A stretch of DNA of 64,000 nt, from assembly GCA_905221125.1 (NCBI GenBank), contig CAJNBY010000007.1:20200-84199 (forward strand), given 5' to 3'. The position numbers and the translations under genes are program-made. The notes beneath the pieces were generated by a model. The model saw only the letters and a program-made list of their open reading frames with translations, was not told where the DNA came from and did no database searches. Positions 49,381-59,234 of the stretch are shown one piece after another (position 1 is the first letter of the stretch; the number at the start of each line of letters is the position of its first letter). Source of the stretch: a bacterium (GTDB lineage Bacteria; Bacillota; Bacilli; Lactobacillales; Streptococcaceae).

Positions 49381-49420
49381 ATAATTCAGAATTATCAAGC
49401 AATTCTGAATTATTTTTTTC
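49381..49420 (+). terminator. Perfect 13-bp hairpin with T run upstream of relA
   Basis: ATAATTCAGAATT (49381-49393) and AATTCTGAATTAT (49401-49413) pair perfectly, followed by TTTTTTT. It points in the plus direction, but no plus-strand gene ends upstream. It could be a relA leader attenuator or the trace of a lost gene. Confidence 0.75.
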
Positions 49421-49492
49421 TTATTCTGTTCCAATCTAGTTTTCATATTCTTAAAAAAGTGATAAAATGGTAGGAAGAATTGGAGAGTATAG

Positions 49493-51715
49493 ATGCCAAA
49501 AGAAGTGAATTTAACGGGCGATGAGGTTGTCGCTTTAACGCAAAAATATTTATCAAAAGAAGATGTTGCTTTTGTCCATAAGGCCTTGGTCTATGCGGTG
49601 GAATGCCATAGTGGTCAATATCGCAAATCAGGCGAGCCTTATATCATTCACCCTATCCAAGTAGCAGGTATTTTAGCCAAGCTCAAGCTGGATGCTGTAA
49701 CGGTAGCTTGCGGTTTCTTGCATGATGTGGTGGAAGATACAGATGCGACCTTGGATGATTTGGAAAGAGAGTTTGGTCCTGATGTGCGGGTAATCGTAGA
49801 TGGAGTTACCAAGCTCGGTAAGGTCAAGTACAAGTCTCACGAGGAGCAGTTGGCAGAAAATCATCGTAAGATGCTCATGGCCATGTCTGAGGACATTCGC
49901 GTTATCTTGGTCAAACTGTCTGACCGCTTGCACAATATGCGGACCCTGAAACATCTTCGAAAAGACAAGCAGGAGCGCATTTCCAAGGAAACTATGGAAA
50001 TCTATGCGCCACTTGCCCACCGTTTGGGGATTTCCAGTGTCAAATGGGAGTTGGAAGACTTATCTTTCCGTTATCTCAATCCAACGGAGTTTTACAAGAT
50101 TACCCATATGATGAAGGAAAAGCGCAGGGAGCGTGAAGCCTTGGTGGATGAGGTAGTCACAAAATTAGAGGAATATACGACAGATCGTCACTTAAAAGGG
50201 AAAATTTACGGTCGTCCCAAGCATATTTACTCGATTTTCCGCAAAATGCAGGATAAGAGAAAACGGTTTGAGGAAATCTATGACCTGATTGCCATTCGTT
50301 GTATTTTGGATACCCAAAGTGATGTCTATGCCATGCTTGGTTACGTGCATGAACTCTGGAAACCGATGCCTGGGCGCTTTAAAGACTACATCGCTAACCG
50401 CAAGGCCAACGGTTATCAGTCTATCCATACGACTGTTTATGGGCCAAAAGGGCCGATTGAATTCCAGATTCGTACTAAAGAAATGCACGAGGTCGCTGAG
50501 TATGGGGTTGCGGCTCACTGGGCTTATAAGAAAGGCATTAAGGGGCAGGTCAACAGCAAGGAATCAGCTATTGGGATGAACTGGATCAAAGAGATGATGG
50601 AGCTCCAAGACCAGGCTGATGATGCCAAGGAATTTGTGGATTCAGTCAAGGAAAACTATCTGGCTGAGGAGATTTACGTCTTTACCCCAGATGGAGCTGT
50701 CCGCTCTCTTCCAAAAGATTCAGGACCGATTGATTTTGCCTACGAAATCCATACTAAAGTTGGTGAAAAAGCGACGGGTGCCAAAGTTAATGGTCGTATG
50801 GTTCCGCTGACAACCAAGCTTAAGACAGGGGATCAGGTTGAAATTGTCACCAACCCGAACTCCTTTGGACCTAGCCGTGACTGGCTCAACATGGTCAAGA
50901 CCAGCAAGGCGCGCAACAAGATTCGTCAGTTCTTTAAAAACCAAGATAAGGAATTGTCTGTCAATAAGGGTCGTGAGATGTTGATGGCCCAGTTCCAAGA
51001 AAATGGCTATGTAGCAAATAAATTCATGGACAAGCGCCACATGGATCAAGTTCTGCAAAAGACCAGCTACAAGACAGAAGAATCCCTTTTTGCTGCCATT
51101 GGTTTTGGAGAAATCGGTGCCATTACCGTCTTTAACCGTCTGACTGAAAAGGAACGCCGTGAGGAAGAGCGTGCCAAGGCCAAGGCTGAGGCAGAGGAGC
51201 TTGTCAAAGGTGGCGAGATTAAGGTTGAAAATAAAGAAACCCTCAAGGTCAAGCATGAGGGTGGTGTGGTCATTGAAGGTGCATCAGGTCTCCTTGTGCG
51301 GATTGCCAAGTGCTGTAATCCTGTTCCTGGTGACGATATTGTTGGTTATATTACCAAGGGTCGTGGTGTAGCTATTCACCGTGTGGACTGTATGAACCTG
51401 CGTGCCCAAGAAAACTACGAGCAACGTCTCCTTGATGTGGAATGGGAAGACCAGTATTCAAACTCAAATAAGGAGTATATGGCCCATATCGATATTTATG
51501 GTCTCAACCGTACAGGACTATTGAACGATGTACTGCAAGTTCTTTCCAACACTACTAAGAATATCTCAACGGTCAACGCCCAACCAACCAAGGATATGAA
51601 ATTTGCTAATATCCATGTGTCCTTCGGTATTGCTAACCTCTCTACATTGACTACGGTTGTGGACAAGATTAAGAGTGTGCCAGAAGTTTATTCTGTCAAA
51701 CGGACCAACGGCTAA
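49493..51715 (+). CDS. relA: Bifunctional (p)ppGpp synthetase/hydrolase
   Basis: This 740-residue RelA/SpoT homologue makes and degrades (p)ppGpp during stringent control. Domains in order: HD hydrolase ([11 protein letters not shown] near residue 74), synthetase ([21 protein letters not shown]), TGS ([28 protein letters not shown]), zinc-finger region ([16 protein letters not shown]) and C-terminal ACT. Both catalytic domains look complete. GGAGAGTATAG precedes ATG. dtd follows 29 bases after the stop. Confidence 0.97.
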   Translation: MPKEVNLTGDEVVALTQKYLSKEDVAFVHKALVYAVECHSGQYRKSGEPYIIHPIQVAGILAKLKLDAVTVACGFLHDVVEDTDATLDDLEREFGPDVRVIVDGVTKLGKVKYKSHEEQLAENHRKMLMAMSEDIRVILVKLSDRLHNMRTLKHLRKDKQERISKETMEIYAPLAHRLGISSVKWELEDLSFRYLNPTEFYKITHMMKEKRREREALVDEVVTKLEEYTTDRHLKGKIYGRPKHIYSIFRKMQDKRKRFEEIYDLIAIRCILDTQSDVYAMLGYVHELWKPMPGRFKDYIANRKANGYQSIHTTVYGPKGPIEFQIRTKEMHEVAEYGVAAHWAYKKGIKGQVNSKESAIGMNWIKEMMELQDQADDAKEFVDSVKENYLAEEIYVFTPDGAVRSLPKDSGPIDFAYEIHTKVGEKATGAKVNGRMVPLTTKLKTGDQVEIVTNPNSFGPSRDWLNMVKTSKARNKIRQFFKNQDKELSVNKGREMLMAQFQENGYVANKFMDKRHMDQVLQKTSYKTEESLFAAIGFGEIGAITVFNRLTEKERREEERAKAKAEAEELVKGGEIKVENKETLKVKHEGGVVIEGASGLLVRIAKCCNPVPGDDIVGYITKGRGVAIHRVDCMNLRAQENYEQRLLDVEWEDQYSNSNKEYMAHIDIYGLNRTGLLNDVLQVLSNTTKNISTVNAQPTKDMKFANIHVSFGIANLSTLTTVVDKIKSVPEVYSVKRTNG

Positions 51716-51744
51716 TTGTCCTAGTTATTACTAGAAAGGCTATT

Positions 51745-52188
51745 ATGAAAATCATTATCCAACGGGTTAAAAAAGCCCAAGTGAGCATTGAAGGTCAGGT
51801 TCAGGGAAAAATCAATCAGGGACTCTTATTGCTGGTTGGTGTCGGACCAGAGGACCAAGAGGAAGATTTGGACTATGCTGTAAGAAAGCTTGTCAACATG
51901 CGGATTTTTTCAGACGCAGAAGGCAAGATGAACCTGTCTGTCAAAGATATTGAGGGGGAAATTCTCTCTATTTCTCAGTTTACCCTCTTTGCGGATACTA
52001 AGAAAGGCAATCGTCCAGCCTTCACAGGGGCAGCCAAACCTGATATGGCATCAGACTTCTATGATGCATTCAATCAAAAATTAGCGCAAGAAGTGCTCGT
52101 TCAGACAGGGATCTTTGGAGCGGATATGCAGGTTGAGTTGGTCAATGACGGACCAGTCACCATCATTCTTGATACTAAAAATAGATAA
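51745..52188 (+). CDS. dtd: D-aminoacyl-tRNA deacylase
   Basis: This 147-residue enzyme removes mischarged D-amino acids (and Gly from tRNA-Ala). The family motifs [17 protein letters not shown] and NDGPVTI near the C-terminus (the Gly-cisPro region varies by one residue) form the active site, and it acts as a homodimer. It lies directly behind relA, the usual Firmicute arrangement. The ribosome binding site is GAAAGGCT. Confidence 0.95.
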   Translation: MKIIIQRVKKAQVSIEGQVQGKINQGLLLLVGVGPEDQEEDLDYAVRKLVNMRIFSDAEGKMNLSVKDIEGEILSISQFTLFADTKKGNRPAFTGAAKPDMASDFYDAFNQKLAQEVLVQTGIFGADMQVELVNDGPVTIILDTKNR

Positions 52189-52222
52189 GAAAGACCAAGC
52201 CCAGCCGGCTTGGTCTTTCTCA
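52188..52222 (+). terminator. Terminator of relA-dtd
   Basis: AAGACCAAGCC pairs with GGCTTGGTCTTT around a CAGCC loop and ends in TTTCT. It lies between the convergent dtd and minus-strand membrane protein genes. Confidence 0.88.
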
Positions 52223-52226
52223 TCTA

Positions 52227-52640
52227 TCATAAAATACTCCAAAATGAAATCTGTTCCTGATAGGCTTTTGGGAAGTCTCTTTTCAGGCTTTGGCTTATGC
52301 GATAGGAAAGTATGAGATGTCCTAGGATGAGGAGGGTATCCTGAAGGAAAAGTGGGATGCTACTTAAAAATATCAAGGAGAGAATCATCAGGATATCCCA
52401 TAGGAGAATTTGTAAGGCAAAACGCCAGAATCGCGGTCTAATCTGGGAATAGAGTTGACTAAAGTGGTCACAAAGCTGATTAGACAGATAGGTCAATAGC
52501 ACAGGATGAAAGAAAATGAGCCAACCGCTATAAATTAAAATCCAATCCCAAGTGAGCCCCTCTTTAAATGTCAAAAATGCCAGCATGATTCCATCAATGA
52601 CAAGGAGTTGAGTGGTTTTGATATAGATGATTTTTTTCAT
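52227..52640 (-). CDS. Small membrane protein, tandem paralogue 1
   Basis: This 137-residue protein has four hydrophobic segments (residues about 8-26, 32-52, 72-92 and 96-112) and a short charged C-terminus (SFWSIL). The gene directly upstream on the same strand encodes a protein of identical length with the same layout and ending (SLWECL). They are diverged tandem paralogues. AAAGGAGGTTTTATC precedes ATG. I do not recognise the family or function. Confidence 0.75.
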   Translation of the reverse strand: MKKIIYIKTTQLLVIDGIMLAFLTFKEGLTWDWILIYSGWLIFFHPVLLTYLSNQLCDHFSQLYSQIRPRFWRFALQILLWDILMILSLIFLSSIPLFLQDTLLILGHLILSYRISQSLKRDFPKAYQEQISFWSIL

Positions 52641-52658
52641 GATAAAACCTCCTTTTCA

Positions 52659-53072
52659 CTAGAGACACTCCCACAAAGAGATGTGTTTGTCGTAAAAGTC
52701 TAGATAGTTTTCTCTTAGGTAGTCAGTTGTCCGATAATATAAAGTAGAATGGCAAGCAGTGACAATTGGCATAAGAGTGGAAAATCGCTGAGAACTAATG
52801 AAGGCGAAGAGGATAAATAATAGAAAATCAATGGTGAGAACCCCTAAATAGTAGAAGCGAATCTTTTTATTGATTTGAGGATCAATCTCAGAGAAATGTT
52901 TTTTGAGTCGATTGACCAAGCGAAATAGCAGGAGTCCTTGAGCAAGGATGAAAATAAAACCAGTGAGCAAGAGCCAGTCCAAAGCTGTCTCAGGTCTAGT
53001 GCTGAAAAATGCAAATAGTAGCAAATCGCTGACTACGATGGCTGTAAAATGGATTCTAAAGAGATTTTTCAT
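52659..53072 (-). CDS. Small membrane protein, tandem paralogue 2
   Basis: This is a 137-residue membrane protein with four hydrophobic segments and the shared final motif (HISLWECL against QISFWSIL in its neighbour). It starts behind GAGGGAGTTCATCTT and ends 18 bases before paralogue 1, so both are probably co-transcribed. Identity between them is low, which suggests an old duplication, possibly forming a heterodimer. Function unknown. Confidence 0.75.
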   Translation of the reverse strand: MKNLFRIHFTAIVVSDLLLFAFFSTRPETALDWLLLTGFIFILAQGLLLFRLVNRLKKHFSEIDPQINKKIRFYYLGVLTIDFLLFILFAFISSQRFSTLMPIVTACHSTLYYRTTDYLRENYLDFYDKHISLWECL

Positions 53073-53191
53073 AAGATGAACTCCCTCTTTTATCTAACTT
53101 CATTTTACTCCAAACGAATAGGAGTTTCAACTAAAATGATAAAAAATTTTAGTAAGGAGATTATATTCGATTTCTTTATTTGATTTTCCTC

Positions 53192-53902
53192 TTATTGTTT
53201 TACTTCTTCATCATTCCAGACAAATAAAGCTCCGATTGCATTGAGGATATAAAAGATGTATTTACCGATATTGGCAAAGTTTCCTTGAATGCCAGCCTTT
53301 GTCAGCTGAACGAAATTGTAAATCAACCAAAATTCCCACTGAGTTGTCAGTTTCAATGCATTCAAAGCATTTGCAATGAGGGAGAGTGCAAAGGCAATAG
53401 TTGTTACGTAGGCGAGGAGATTCATCTTGCCCCCATAGCCGATATAGTTGGTCGCAAAGGCAAAGAGGAAGGCGATGATTGAAATGATAATGGCCGCCAA
53501 TTTTAGCTGTTTTTGGCTCATTTGGTTGGGTCTGCCTTCTTGCGAAGCTTCCCATTTCTTAATAGCAAAGGTATAAATGAGGAAGGTGACAGGATAGGTG
53601 ATAATGGCCGCCTTATTTCCAAGGATATAGTCAATGGTGCCAGACAAAATCGTATTGACAATGCCAAAGTAATTTCCCCATTTGCTTAATTTTCCCGTGA
53701 AACGAGTGGACAACATGGAAATCCCAACGTTGGTTACGGAAATGAATCCAAAGGGAACAAGAGCTGTCCATGGTCCCCAGTCTACGAATTTGTCGAGACG
53801 GGAGTTAAGATAGCCAGATGCGATCGCAATTCCAACGACCAAAGCAACTCCGAAGAGGTCAAACCATTTAGATGTCGCAAAAATTTTTAGTGATTTTTTC
53901 AT
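53192..53902 (-). CDS. pnuC: PnuC-like nicotinamide riboside/mononucleotide transporter
   Basis: This 236-residue protein has about seven membrane helices. The ending EFWLIYNFVQLTKAGIQGN and the YIFYILNAIGALFVW helix match the PnuC pattern. The highly charged NQMSQKQLKL cytosolic loop is typical of Gram-positive members. It probably imports a NAD precursor by facilitated diffusion. The substrate is inferred. A NiaR-type operator was not identified with confidence. Confidence 0.75.
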   Translation of the reverse strand: MKKSLKIFATSKWFDLFGVALVVGIAIASGYLNSRLDKFVDWGPWTALVPFGFISVTNVGISMLSTRFTGKLSKWGNYFGIVNTILSGTIDYILGNKAAIITYPVTFLIYTFAIKKWEASQEGRPNQMSQKQLKLAAIIISIIAFLFAFATNYIGYGGKMNLLAYVTTIAFALSLIANALNALKLTTQWEFWLIYNFVQLTKAGIQGNFANIGKYIFYILNAIGALFVWNDEEVKQ

Positions 53903-53974
53903 AGGTTAAGGTATCTTTCTTGTTTTTTACATCGATTTTATAATAAAATGAAAGCAAAATCAAATGATAGAAAT

Positions 53975-54004
53975 AAAACCCTGAAAATTAAACTTTCAGG
54001 GTTG
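53975..54004 (-). terminator. Terminator of psaR
   Basis: AACCCTGAAA pairs with TTTCAGGGTT around an ATTAAAC loop; on the minus strand it ends in TTTTATTT. Confidence 0.88.
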
Positions 54005-54022
54005 GTAGGGGGACTTGAGAAA

Positions 54023-54673
54023 TTAGTTGATTTTCTCGACATAGAGTTGTTTGGCAATGTCCATATTCACTTGTAAATCTTCGTTTTTACTAAGGATAGT
54101 GAAGGTGTTGCTGAAGCCATCAAACTGCTTGACTTGGAGCGGATCTCCGATGTGAAGTGAGTGCTTGTCCAGATAATGAAGAATGTCAAAGCTATCGTGC
54201 ACCCGAGTCAGACGGTAAGATCCAGCTTCCTTGATATCTGCTAGTGGTAGGTTATTGATTTCAACTAGAAGTTCTCCCTTGGCAGGAATGGTTCCTCCGT
54301 GGGGGCAGGTCTTGGGGAATCCGAGCAGTTTATCCAGTCTTTCCACGAAGAGGTCAGAGACAGTATGCTCTAAGACCTCAGCTTCCTCGTGAATTTGGTC
54401 ACTCGTATAGTCTAGATGATGGACTAGAAAAACTTCAATCAAGCGATGCTTACGATAGAGCTCAGAGACCAATTTGAGGCCGAGGTCTGTCAGTAGATAG
54501 CCACATTCCTTGTCCTTGAGGATGAGGTTTTCACTTTTCATTCGTTTAATCATTTCAGTTACGGCAGGGGGAGAGACTTGCATGCGGGCCGCAATTTCTT
54601 TGTTGGTGATTTTATGCAGGTCTATGCCAATTTCATAAATACATTTTAGATAATCTTCTTTATTCGGGGTCAT
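54023..54673 (-). CDS. psaR: Manganese-dependent repressor PsaR (DtxR/MntR family)
   Basis: This 216-residue metalloregulator has an N-terminal winged helix (EIAARMQVSPPAVTEMIKRM), a dimerisation domain with metal-binding residues (HHLDYTSDQIHEEAEVLEHTVS) and a C-terminal FeoA/SH3-like domain. With manganese it represses psaBCA through the operator found at 45716, 8 kb away. It also controls other Mn-linked virulence genes in pneumococci. It is monocistronic and followed by a strong terminator. Confidence 0.94.
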   Translation of the reverse strand: MTPNKEDYLKCIYEIGIDLHKITNKEIAARMQVSPPAVTEMIKRMKSENLILKDKECGYLLTDLGLKLVSELYRKHRLIEVFLVHHLDYTSDQIHEEAEVLEHTVSDLFVERLDKLLGFPKTCPHGGTIPAKGELLVEINNLPLADIKEAGSYRLTRVHDSFDILHYLDKHSLHIGDPLQVKQFDGFSNTFTILSKNEDLQVNMDIAKQLYVEKIN

Positions 54674-54784
54674 TCGCTTCCTCTTGTCTAATATCTTTAT
54701 CTAGTATATCAAAAAAAGCTAGATTTCTCTAGCTGTGACTTTTTATGTTATACTTATTGCAAGAGAAAAAACGAGGAGATGAAT

Positions 54785-55627
54785 ATGACAAAAATAGCTC
54801 TTCTTTCAGATATTCATGGAAATACCACTGCCTTGGAGGCTGTTTTGGCAGATGCACGGCAGCTAGGAGTGGATGAATACTGGCTTTTGGGAGACATTCT
54901 TATGCCAGGGACAGGACGTAGAAGGATTTTGGACTTGTTGGCTGAACTACCGATTACGGCTAGAGTTTTGGGAAACTGGGAAGACAGTCTGTGTCATGGT
55001 GTCCGCAAGGAACTGGATAGTACTCGTCCCAGTCAACGTTATCTCTTGCGCCAGTGTCAGTATGTTTTAGAGGAAATTTCCCTAGAAGAAATTGAACTGC
55101 TCCACAATCAACCTCTCCAGCTCCATCGTCAGTTTGGGGATTTGACGGTGGGAATTAGTCATCATCTGCCTGATAAGAATTGGGGGCGTGAGTTGATTCA
55201 TACTGGGGCGCAAGAGGATTTTGACCGCTTGGTGACCAATCCGTCCTGCGATATAGCCGTTTATGGCCATATTCACCAGCAGTTACTTCGTTATGGGACT
55301 GGTGGGCAATTGATTGTCAATCCGGGTTCAATTGGGCAACCTTTCTTTTTGGATGCCCAGTTGCGGAAGGACCTGCGGGCCCAGTATATGATTGTGGAGT
55401 TTGATGACAAGGGCTTGGTAGATATGGACTTCCGACGGGTGGACTACGATGTGGCAGCTGAATTGCAGCTAGCTAAAGACCTCAAACTTCCCTATTTTGA
55501 GGTTTACTATGAAAGTCTGGTCAATGGTATTCACCATACTCATCATCAGGAATTTTTGAGAGAATTGGCCCAGAAAGAGGGCTATGATAGGGAATTAGAT
55601 GCCTGGTTAAAAAGTGGTAATGATTGA
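54785..55627 (+). CDS. Metallophosphoesterase (YfcE/MJ0936-like)
   Basis: This 280-residue calcineurin-like phosphoesterase shows LLSDIHGN, the LGDILMPG region, LGNWED and AVYGHIHQQ, which supply the binuclear metal ligands. A long C-terminal tail is present. Two ATG codons are possible; the second (54785) is preferred because GAGGAG at 54773-54778 lies 6 bases before it but touches the first (54779). Substrate unknown; family members hydrolyse phosphodiesters or act on nucleotides. Confidence 0.9.
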   Translation: MTKIALLSDIHGNTTALEAVLADARQLGVDEYWLLGDILMPGTGRRRILDLLAELPITARVLGNWEDSLCHGVRKELDSTRPSQRYLLRQCQYVLEEISLEEIELLHNQPLQLHRQFGDLTVGISHHLPDKNWGRELIHTGAQEDFDRLVTNPSCDIAVYGHIHQQLLRYGTGGQLIVNPGSIGQPFFLDAQLRKDLRAQYMIVEFDDKGLVDMDFRRVDYDVAAELQLAKDLKLPYFEVYYESLVNGIHHTHHQEFLRELAQKEGYDRELDAWLKSGND

Positions 55628-55702
55628 CATTACAACTAAAAAGGGTATAATAAAAGAAAAAGAAGAGTAGAGGCAGGGCAGCCTCGTAAAAAGGAGAAGA
55701 GC

Positions 55703-56140
55703 ATGCAAATTCCAAGTAGATTTACCATTGCGACTCATATGCTGATTATTATTGCCCTCAAGGGGAAGGAAAGCAAGGTGACCAGTGATTTTCTGGCTGC
55801 TAGTGTTGGGGTTAACCCTGTCATTATCAGAAAAACCTTGTCCCAATTGAAGAAGGCAGAGCTGATTTCAGTAGCGCGTGGAACAGGGGGAACAGAGATT
55901 GTCAAGGATCTCAAAGACATTAGTCTTTTAGATGTTTATCAAGCGGTTGAGTGTCTTGGTAAGACAGGTCAACTCTTTAGTTTTCATGACAATCCAAATC
56001 CAAATTGCCCAGTCGGAGCTCATATTCATGAGGTTTTGGATCAAAAATTGGAGAGAATCCAGCTGGCTATGGAGACAGAGCTTGGTCAGACCAGTCTAGA
56101 GCAAGTCGTGGCCGATGCAGAGAGTCAGATGAAGGAGTGA
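55703..56140 (+). CDS. Rrf2 family transcriptional regulator
   Basis: This 145-residue Rrf2/YwnA-type regulator has a winged helix (SDFLAASVGVNPVIIRKTLSQL) and wing (ARGTGGTEIVKDL). The C-terminal part has Cys in VECLG and NCPVG, short of the three-Cys iron-sulfur set, so an Fe-S cluster is uncertain. GAGAAGAGC precedes ATG. The next ORF starts 78 bases later. Regulatory targets unknown. Confidence 0.9.
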   Translation: MQIPSRFTIATHMLIIIALKGKESKVTSDFLAASVGVNPVIIRKTLSQLKKAELISVARGTGGTEIVKDLKDISLLDVYQAVECLGKTGQLFSFHDNPNPNCPVGAHIHEVLDQKLERIQLAMETELGQTSLEQVVADAESQMKE

Positions 56141-56217
56141 GAGGGATAGATGCCCTCTTTTTCTGCTTTTTCTTTTTGGATAATTATGATAAAATCTACT
56201 TACAAAAGGAGGAAATG

Positions 56218-57240
56218 ATGTATCTTTTTACAGGAATTATTGTAGCCGCATTTGTCTTTTCATTTTGGAAGGATAACAGAAGTCTTTGGAATCCAGTATT
56301 ATTCTTATTATCCCTCATTTCCAGTTATTTTTATCTAGGCTACCTTTTTTATCAAAATGGGTATGAGAAGATTCATTTCGCTTTTTTTATATTTCCCTTT
56401 ATTTTACTTCCTTTTTTGCTTTTTCTGAGTGGTATCTTTTTAATCTATAATGGGGTCATTTTGTTGAAGCGAGAGGGACGTTCAAAGGCCAATTATCTCT
56501 CCATGCTCCTTGGAATAGTCATTTTGGTATTTTTTGCCTTGATTTCATTTCGATTGGGAGGTCAAAATGAATTATTTTACACCAATCACTTTCTAAACAT
56601 TTTATTTGTATTCATTTTCTACTCTTATTTTATTTTTGGCTTTGCTTTTACGGGTTTTATGCTGTACTCTATCTTGTATCTCTTTATTCCTAAGAAGAAG
56701 CATTATGATTTTATTATCATTCATGGTGCAGGTTTGTTAGATGGAGAAAGAGTAACTCCTTTGCTGAAGAGGAGAATTGATAAGGCAGTAGAAGCTTACT
56801 ACAAGTCTAAAAATTCTAACATAAAAATTATTGCCAGCGGTGGAAAAGGAGCAGATGAGAAGATTTCTGAAGCGCAGGCTATTACAAACTATCTGCTTGA
56901 AGAGACAGATGTTCCCCAAGAAGCGATTATTCTGGAGGATCAATCAAGGACTACCTATGAGAACCTTCTCTTTTCTAAGGAACTTGGCGAGAAACTGGTA
57001 GCCAAACCTCAATTTCTCTTTGTTACAAATGACTATCATGTTTTTCGTACCAGTACCTATGCGCGTAAGTTAAATATGAAGGGAGATGGCCTCGGATGTA
57101 GGACGGCAGGCTACTACATACCATCTGCTTTTATTCGGGAGTACGTAGCGCTCTGTGTTAAGATGAAATGGCTTTTTCTTGCCTTTTATGTCCTGCTATC
57201 AGTCCTCATTTTGATAGCCTACAAAGGGATTATTTGGTAG
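56218..57240 (+). CDS. YdcF/SanA-like DUF218 membrane protein
   Basis: This 340-residue protein has four to five N-terminal helices and then the DUF218 domain (FIIIHGAGLLDGERVTPLLKRR; SGGKGADEKISEAQAI; DQSRTTYENLLFS; FVTNDYHVFRT). The final helix is hydrophobic. Related proteins influence envelope integrity and vancomycin tolerance. Of two adjacent ATGs, 56218 fits the AAGGAGG ribosome binding site (5-base spacer) better than 56215. Confidence 0.9.
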   Translation: MYLFTGIIVAAFVFSFWKDNRSLWNPVLFLLSLISSYFYLGYLFYQNGYEKIHFAFFIFPFILLPFLLFLSGIFLIYNGVILLKREGRSKANYLSMLLGIVILVFFALISFRLGGQNELFYTNHFLNILFVFIFYSYFIFGFAFTGFMLYSILYLFIPKKKHYDFIIIHGAGLLDGERVTPLLKRRIDKAVEAYYKSKNSNIKIIASGGKGADEKISEAQAITNYLLEETDVPQEAIILEDQSRTTYENLLFSKELGEKLVAKPQFLFVTNDYHVFRTSTYARKLNMKGDGLGCRTAGYYIPSAFIREYVALCVKMKWLFLAFYVLLSVLILIAYKGIIW

Positions 57241-57251
57241 TTAGATTTTAT

Positions 57252-57300
57252 TTAAAAAGACTTAGAATGCACATGAAAGTATGTATTCTAGGTCTTTTGT
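57252..57300. terminator. Bidirectional terminator
   Basis: AAAAGACTTAGAATGCA pairs with TGTATTCTAGGTCTTTT, with A and T runs at its feet, between convergent genes. Confidence 0.85.
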
Positions 57301-57327
57301 TTTGTATACATTTAATTTTCAAGAGTA

Positions 57328-58401
57328 TTATCTATTTTTCCATGCTTGGTAACGGGTATCAATCAATAATTGGGTAAGGCGACCCATGGTTTCCCTTTCT
57401 TCTGTAGTGAGGGATTGCGCTTGGACGAAGAGATGATGAATGTGTTCAATAGCCTTGAAGGAAGATAGGTCATTGATAGAAGTAATACCAGCATCAAGAA
57501 TAGTGCCAAAGAAGAGGTCGAAGTAGAGCTGGAGTTCTTCGTCAGGGACTGTGGCCACCCACTCCTTGAAGGTTGTGTCGACTTGTTGGCTATCACTGTT
57601 GGTCTTATCCAGCTGGACGAAGTGCTTATCCTCAATCTGCCAACTAAAGGTATCGTGCTGGGCGATGCCACCCAGGGCAGTACTTTGAACGATGATTTGG
57701 TGAGCAGGGATTTCCATCATCATACCGATAATGGCCCCTTGTGGGATGAAGACCTTGGTTCTCTCCATTATCCTTTGATAGCCCTCGGTTTGTGTCAGTT
57801 CTTTGTGGAGACCAGGCGCATCAAAGGTATAAACTGCTGTGATTTGATTTTGTAAGCTTTGCTCAATTTGACTAGCAGCATAGATGGCTAGATTTCCTCC
57901 CTTGGAATGCCCGGCCAGAATGACCTTTTGCTTAGGATGTTGGACAAGAAAGTTCTTTAAATAGCGAAGGGCGTGCTTTTGAGCAGGAATTTCCTTCATA
58001 TAGGTCAGGTGGAAATCTTCCTTCCAGCCAATGATACTGTCATCTGTCCCACGAAAGACAATCAGATAGGTATCGAGAGTGAGGCGGTAGGTCATAGCCG
58101 CAAACTGTTTTTGCAATTCAGGGTCGATGTCATTGATAAAATGGGAGAGTTTGCAATTTTTGAAGCGTTTGTGTTGAGCTAGTTCATCTAATAGCTGGAG
58201 GCGATTTTTGCTGGTCAACATGTTAGATTCTCTTGGAACCTGAGGTACCAGGTCTAAAAGTCGCATAGGAGTTGTGGAGACCAAATTATCAAAGGAGAGG
58301 TAGGTGATTTCTGTTAGGGCTAGAATGTCTAACTCATTCAATGGTAAGTCGTAAAAGGAATCGTATGCGACATCTTTCAGATAATCAAAAATATTGGCCA
58401 T
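57328..58401 (-). CDS. DUF2974 (Mbeg1-like) alpha/beta hydrolase
   Basis: This 357-residue protein has a lipase-like alpha/beta hydrolase core: YLIVFRGTDDSIIGWKEDF, the nucleophile elbow GHSKGG (Ser about residue 164), and a His near the C-terminal part. DUF2974 proteins are widespread in Firmicutes and have no clear substrate. There is no signal peptide. It is divergent from the two-component genes. GAAAGGAGCTTTT precedes ATG on the minus strand. Confidence 0.9.
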   Translation of the reverse strand: MANIFDYLKDVAYDSFYDLPLNELDILALTEITYLSFDNLVSTTPMRLLDLVPQVPRESNMLTSKNRLQLLDELAQHKRFKNCKLSHFINDIDPELQKQFAAMTYRLTLDTYLIVFRGTDDSIIGWKEDFHLTYMKEIPAQKHALRYLKNFLVQHPKQKVILAGHSKGGNLAIYAASQIEQSLQNQITAVYTFDAPGLHKELTQTEGYQRIMERTKVFIPQGAIIGMMMEIPAHQIIVQSTALGGIAQHDTFSWQIEDKHFVQLDKTNSDSQQVDTTFKEWVATVPDEELQLYFDLFFGTILDAGITSINDLSSFKAIEHIHHLFVQAQSLTTEERETMGRLTQLLIDTRYQAWKNR

Positions 58402-58556
58402 AAAAGCTCCTTTCTTTTTATTTATCTTATCAAATTTCCCTCAAATTAGCTACTGGGATTGGCTGTTTGTACTGGCTAAAAACAAGCTCTTTCAAATTCA
58501 GTTTTAGACCTTCGAGCATTGGAAAATCTGTTATAATAATAGAAAAGGAGGAGCGC

Positions 58557-59234
58557 ATGCATAAGATTTTACTAGTAGAAGATGATCAGGTTATTCGTCA
58601 ACAGGTCGGGAAAATGCTCTCTGAATGGGGATTTGAAGTGGTTCTGGTAGAAGACTTTATGGAAGTTTTGAGTCTTTTTGTCCAGTCGGAACCTCATCTG
58701 GTCCTCATGGATATTGGTTTGCCCTTGTTTAATGGTTATCACTGGTGTCAGGAAATTCGCAAGATTTCCAAGGTACCGATCATGTTTCTGTCTTCCAGAG
58801 ACCAGGCTATGGATATCGTCATGGCAATCAATATGGGGGCGGATGACTTTGTGACTAAGCCTTTTGACCAGCAGGTTCTTTTAGCCAAGGTTCAGGGCTT
58901 GTTGCGTCGTTCCTATGAGTTTGGACGAGACGAGAGTTTACTGGAATATGCCGGTGTGATCCTCAATACCAAATCCATGGATTTGCATTATCAAGGGCAA
59001 GTCTTGAATTTGACCAAGAATGAATTCCAGATTTTACGCGTTTTGTTTGAGCATGCGGGCAATATTGTAGCGCGTGACGACCTGATGCGGGAACTTTGGA
59101 ACAGTGACTTTTTCATTGATGACAATACCCTCTCTGTCAATGTGGCTCGTTTGCGTAAAAAATTGGAAGAGCAGGGCTTGGTAGGATTTATCGAGACCAA
59201 GAAAGGGATAGGGTACGGACTGAAGCATGCTTGA
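58557..59234 (+). CDS. rr01: Response regulator of two-component system 01 (OmpR type)
   Basis: This 225-residue regulator has a receiver domain with Asp52 in LMDIGLP and Lys in FVTKPFD, and an OmpR-type winged helix (LTKNEFQILRVLF; DNTLSVNVARLRKKL). The frame opens at 58467; ATG 58557 with AAGGAGGAGCGC is the canonical start. It overlaps the kinase gene by eight bases. It corresponds to pneumococcal TCS01; its targets are not well defined. Confidence 0.95.
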   Translation: MHKILLVEDDQVIRQQVGKMLSEWGFEVVLVEDFMEVLSLFVQSEPHLVLMDIGLPLFNGYHWCQEIRKISKVPIMFLSSRDQAMDIVMAINMGADDFVTKPFDQQVLLAKVQGLLRRSYEFGRDESLLEYAGVILNTKSMDLHYQGQVLNLTKNEFQILRVLFEHAGNIVARDDLMRELWNSDFFIDDNTLSVNVARLRKKLEEQGLVGFIETKKGIGYGLKHA

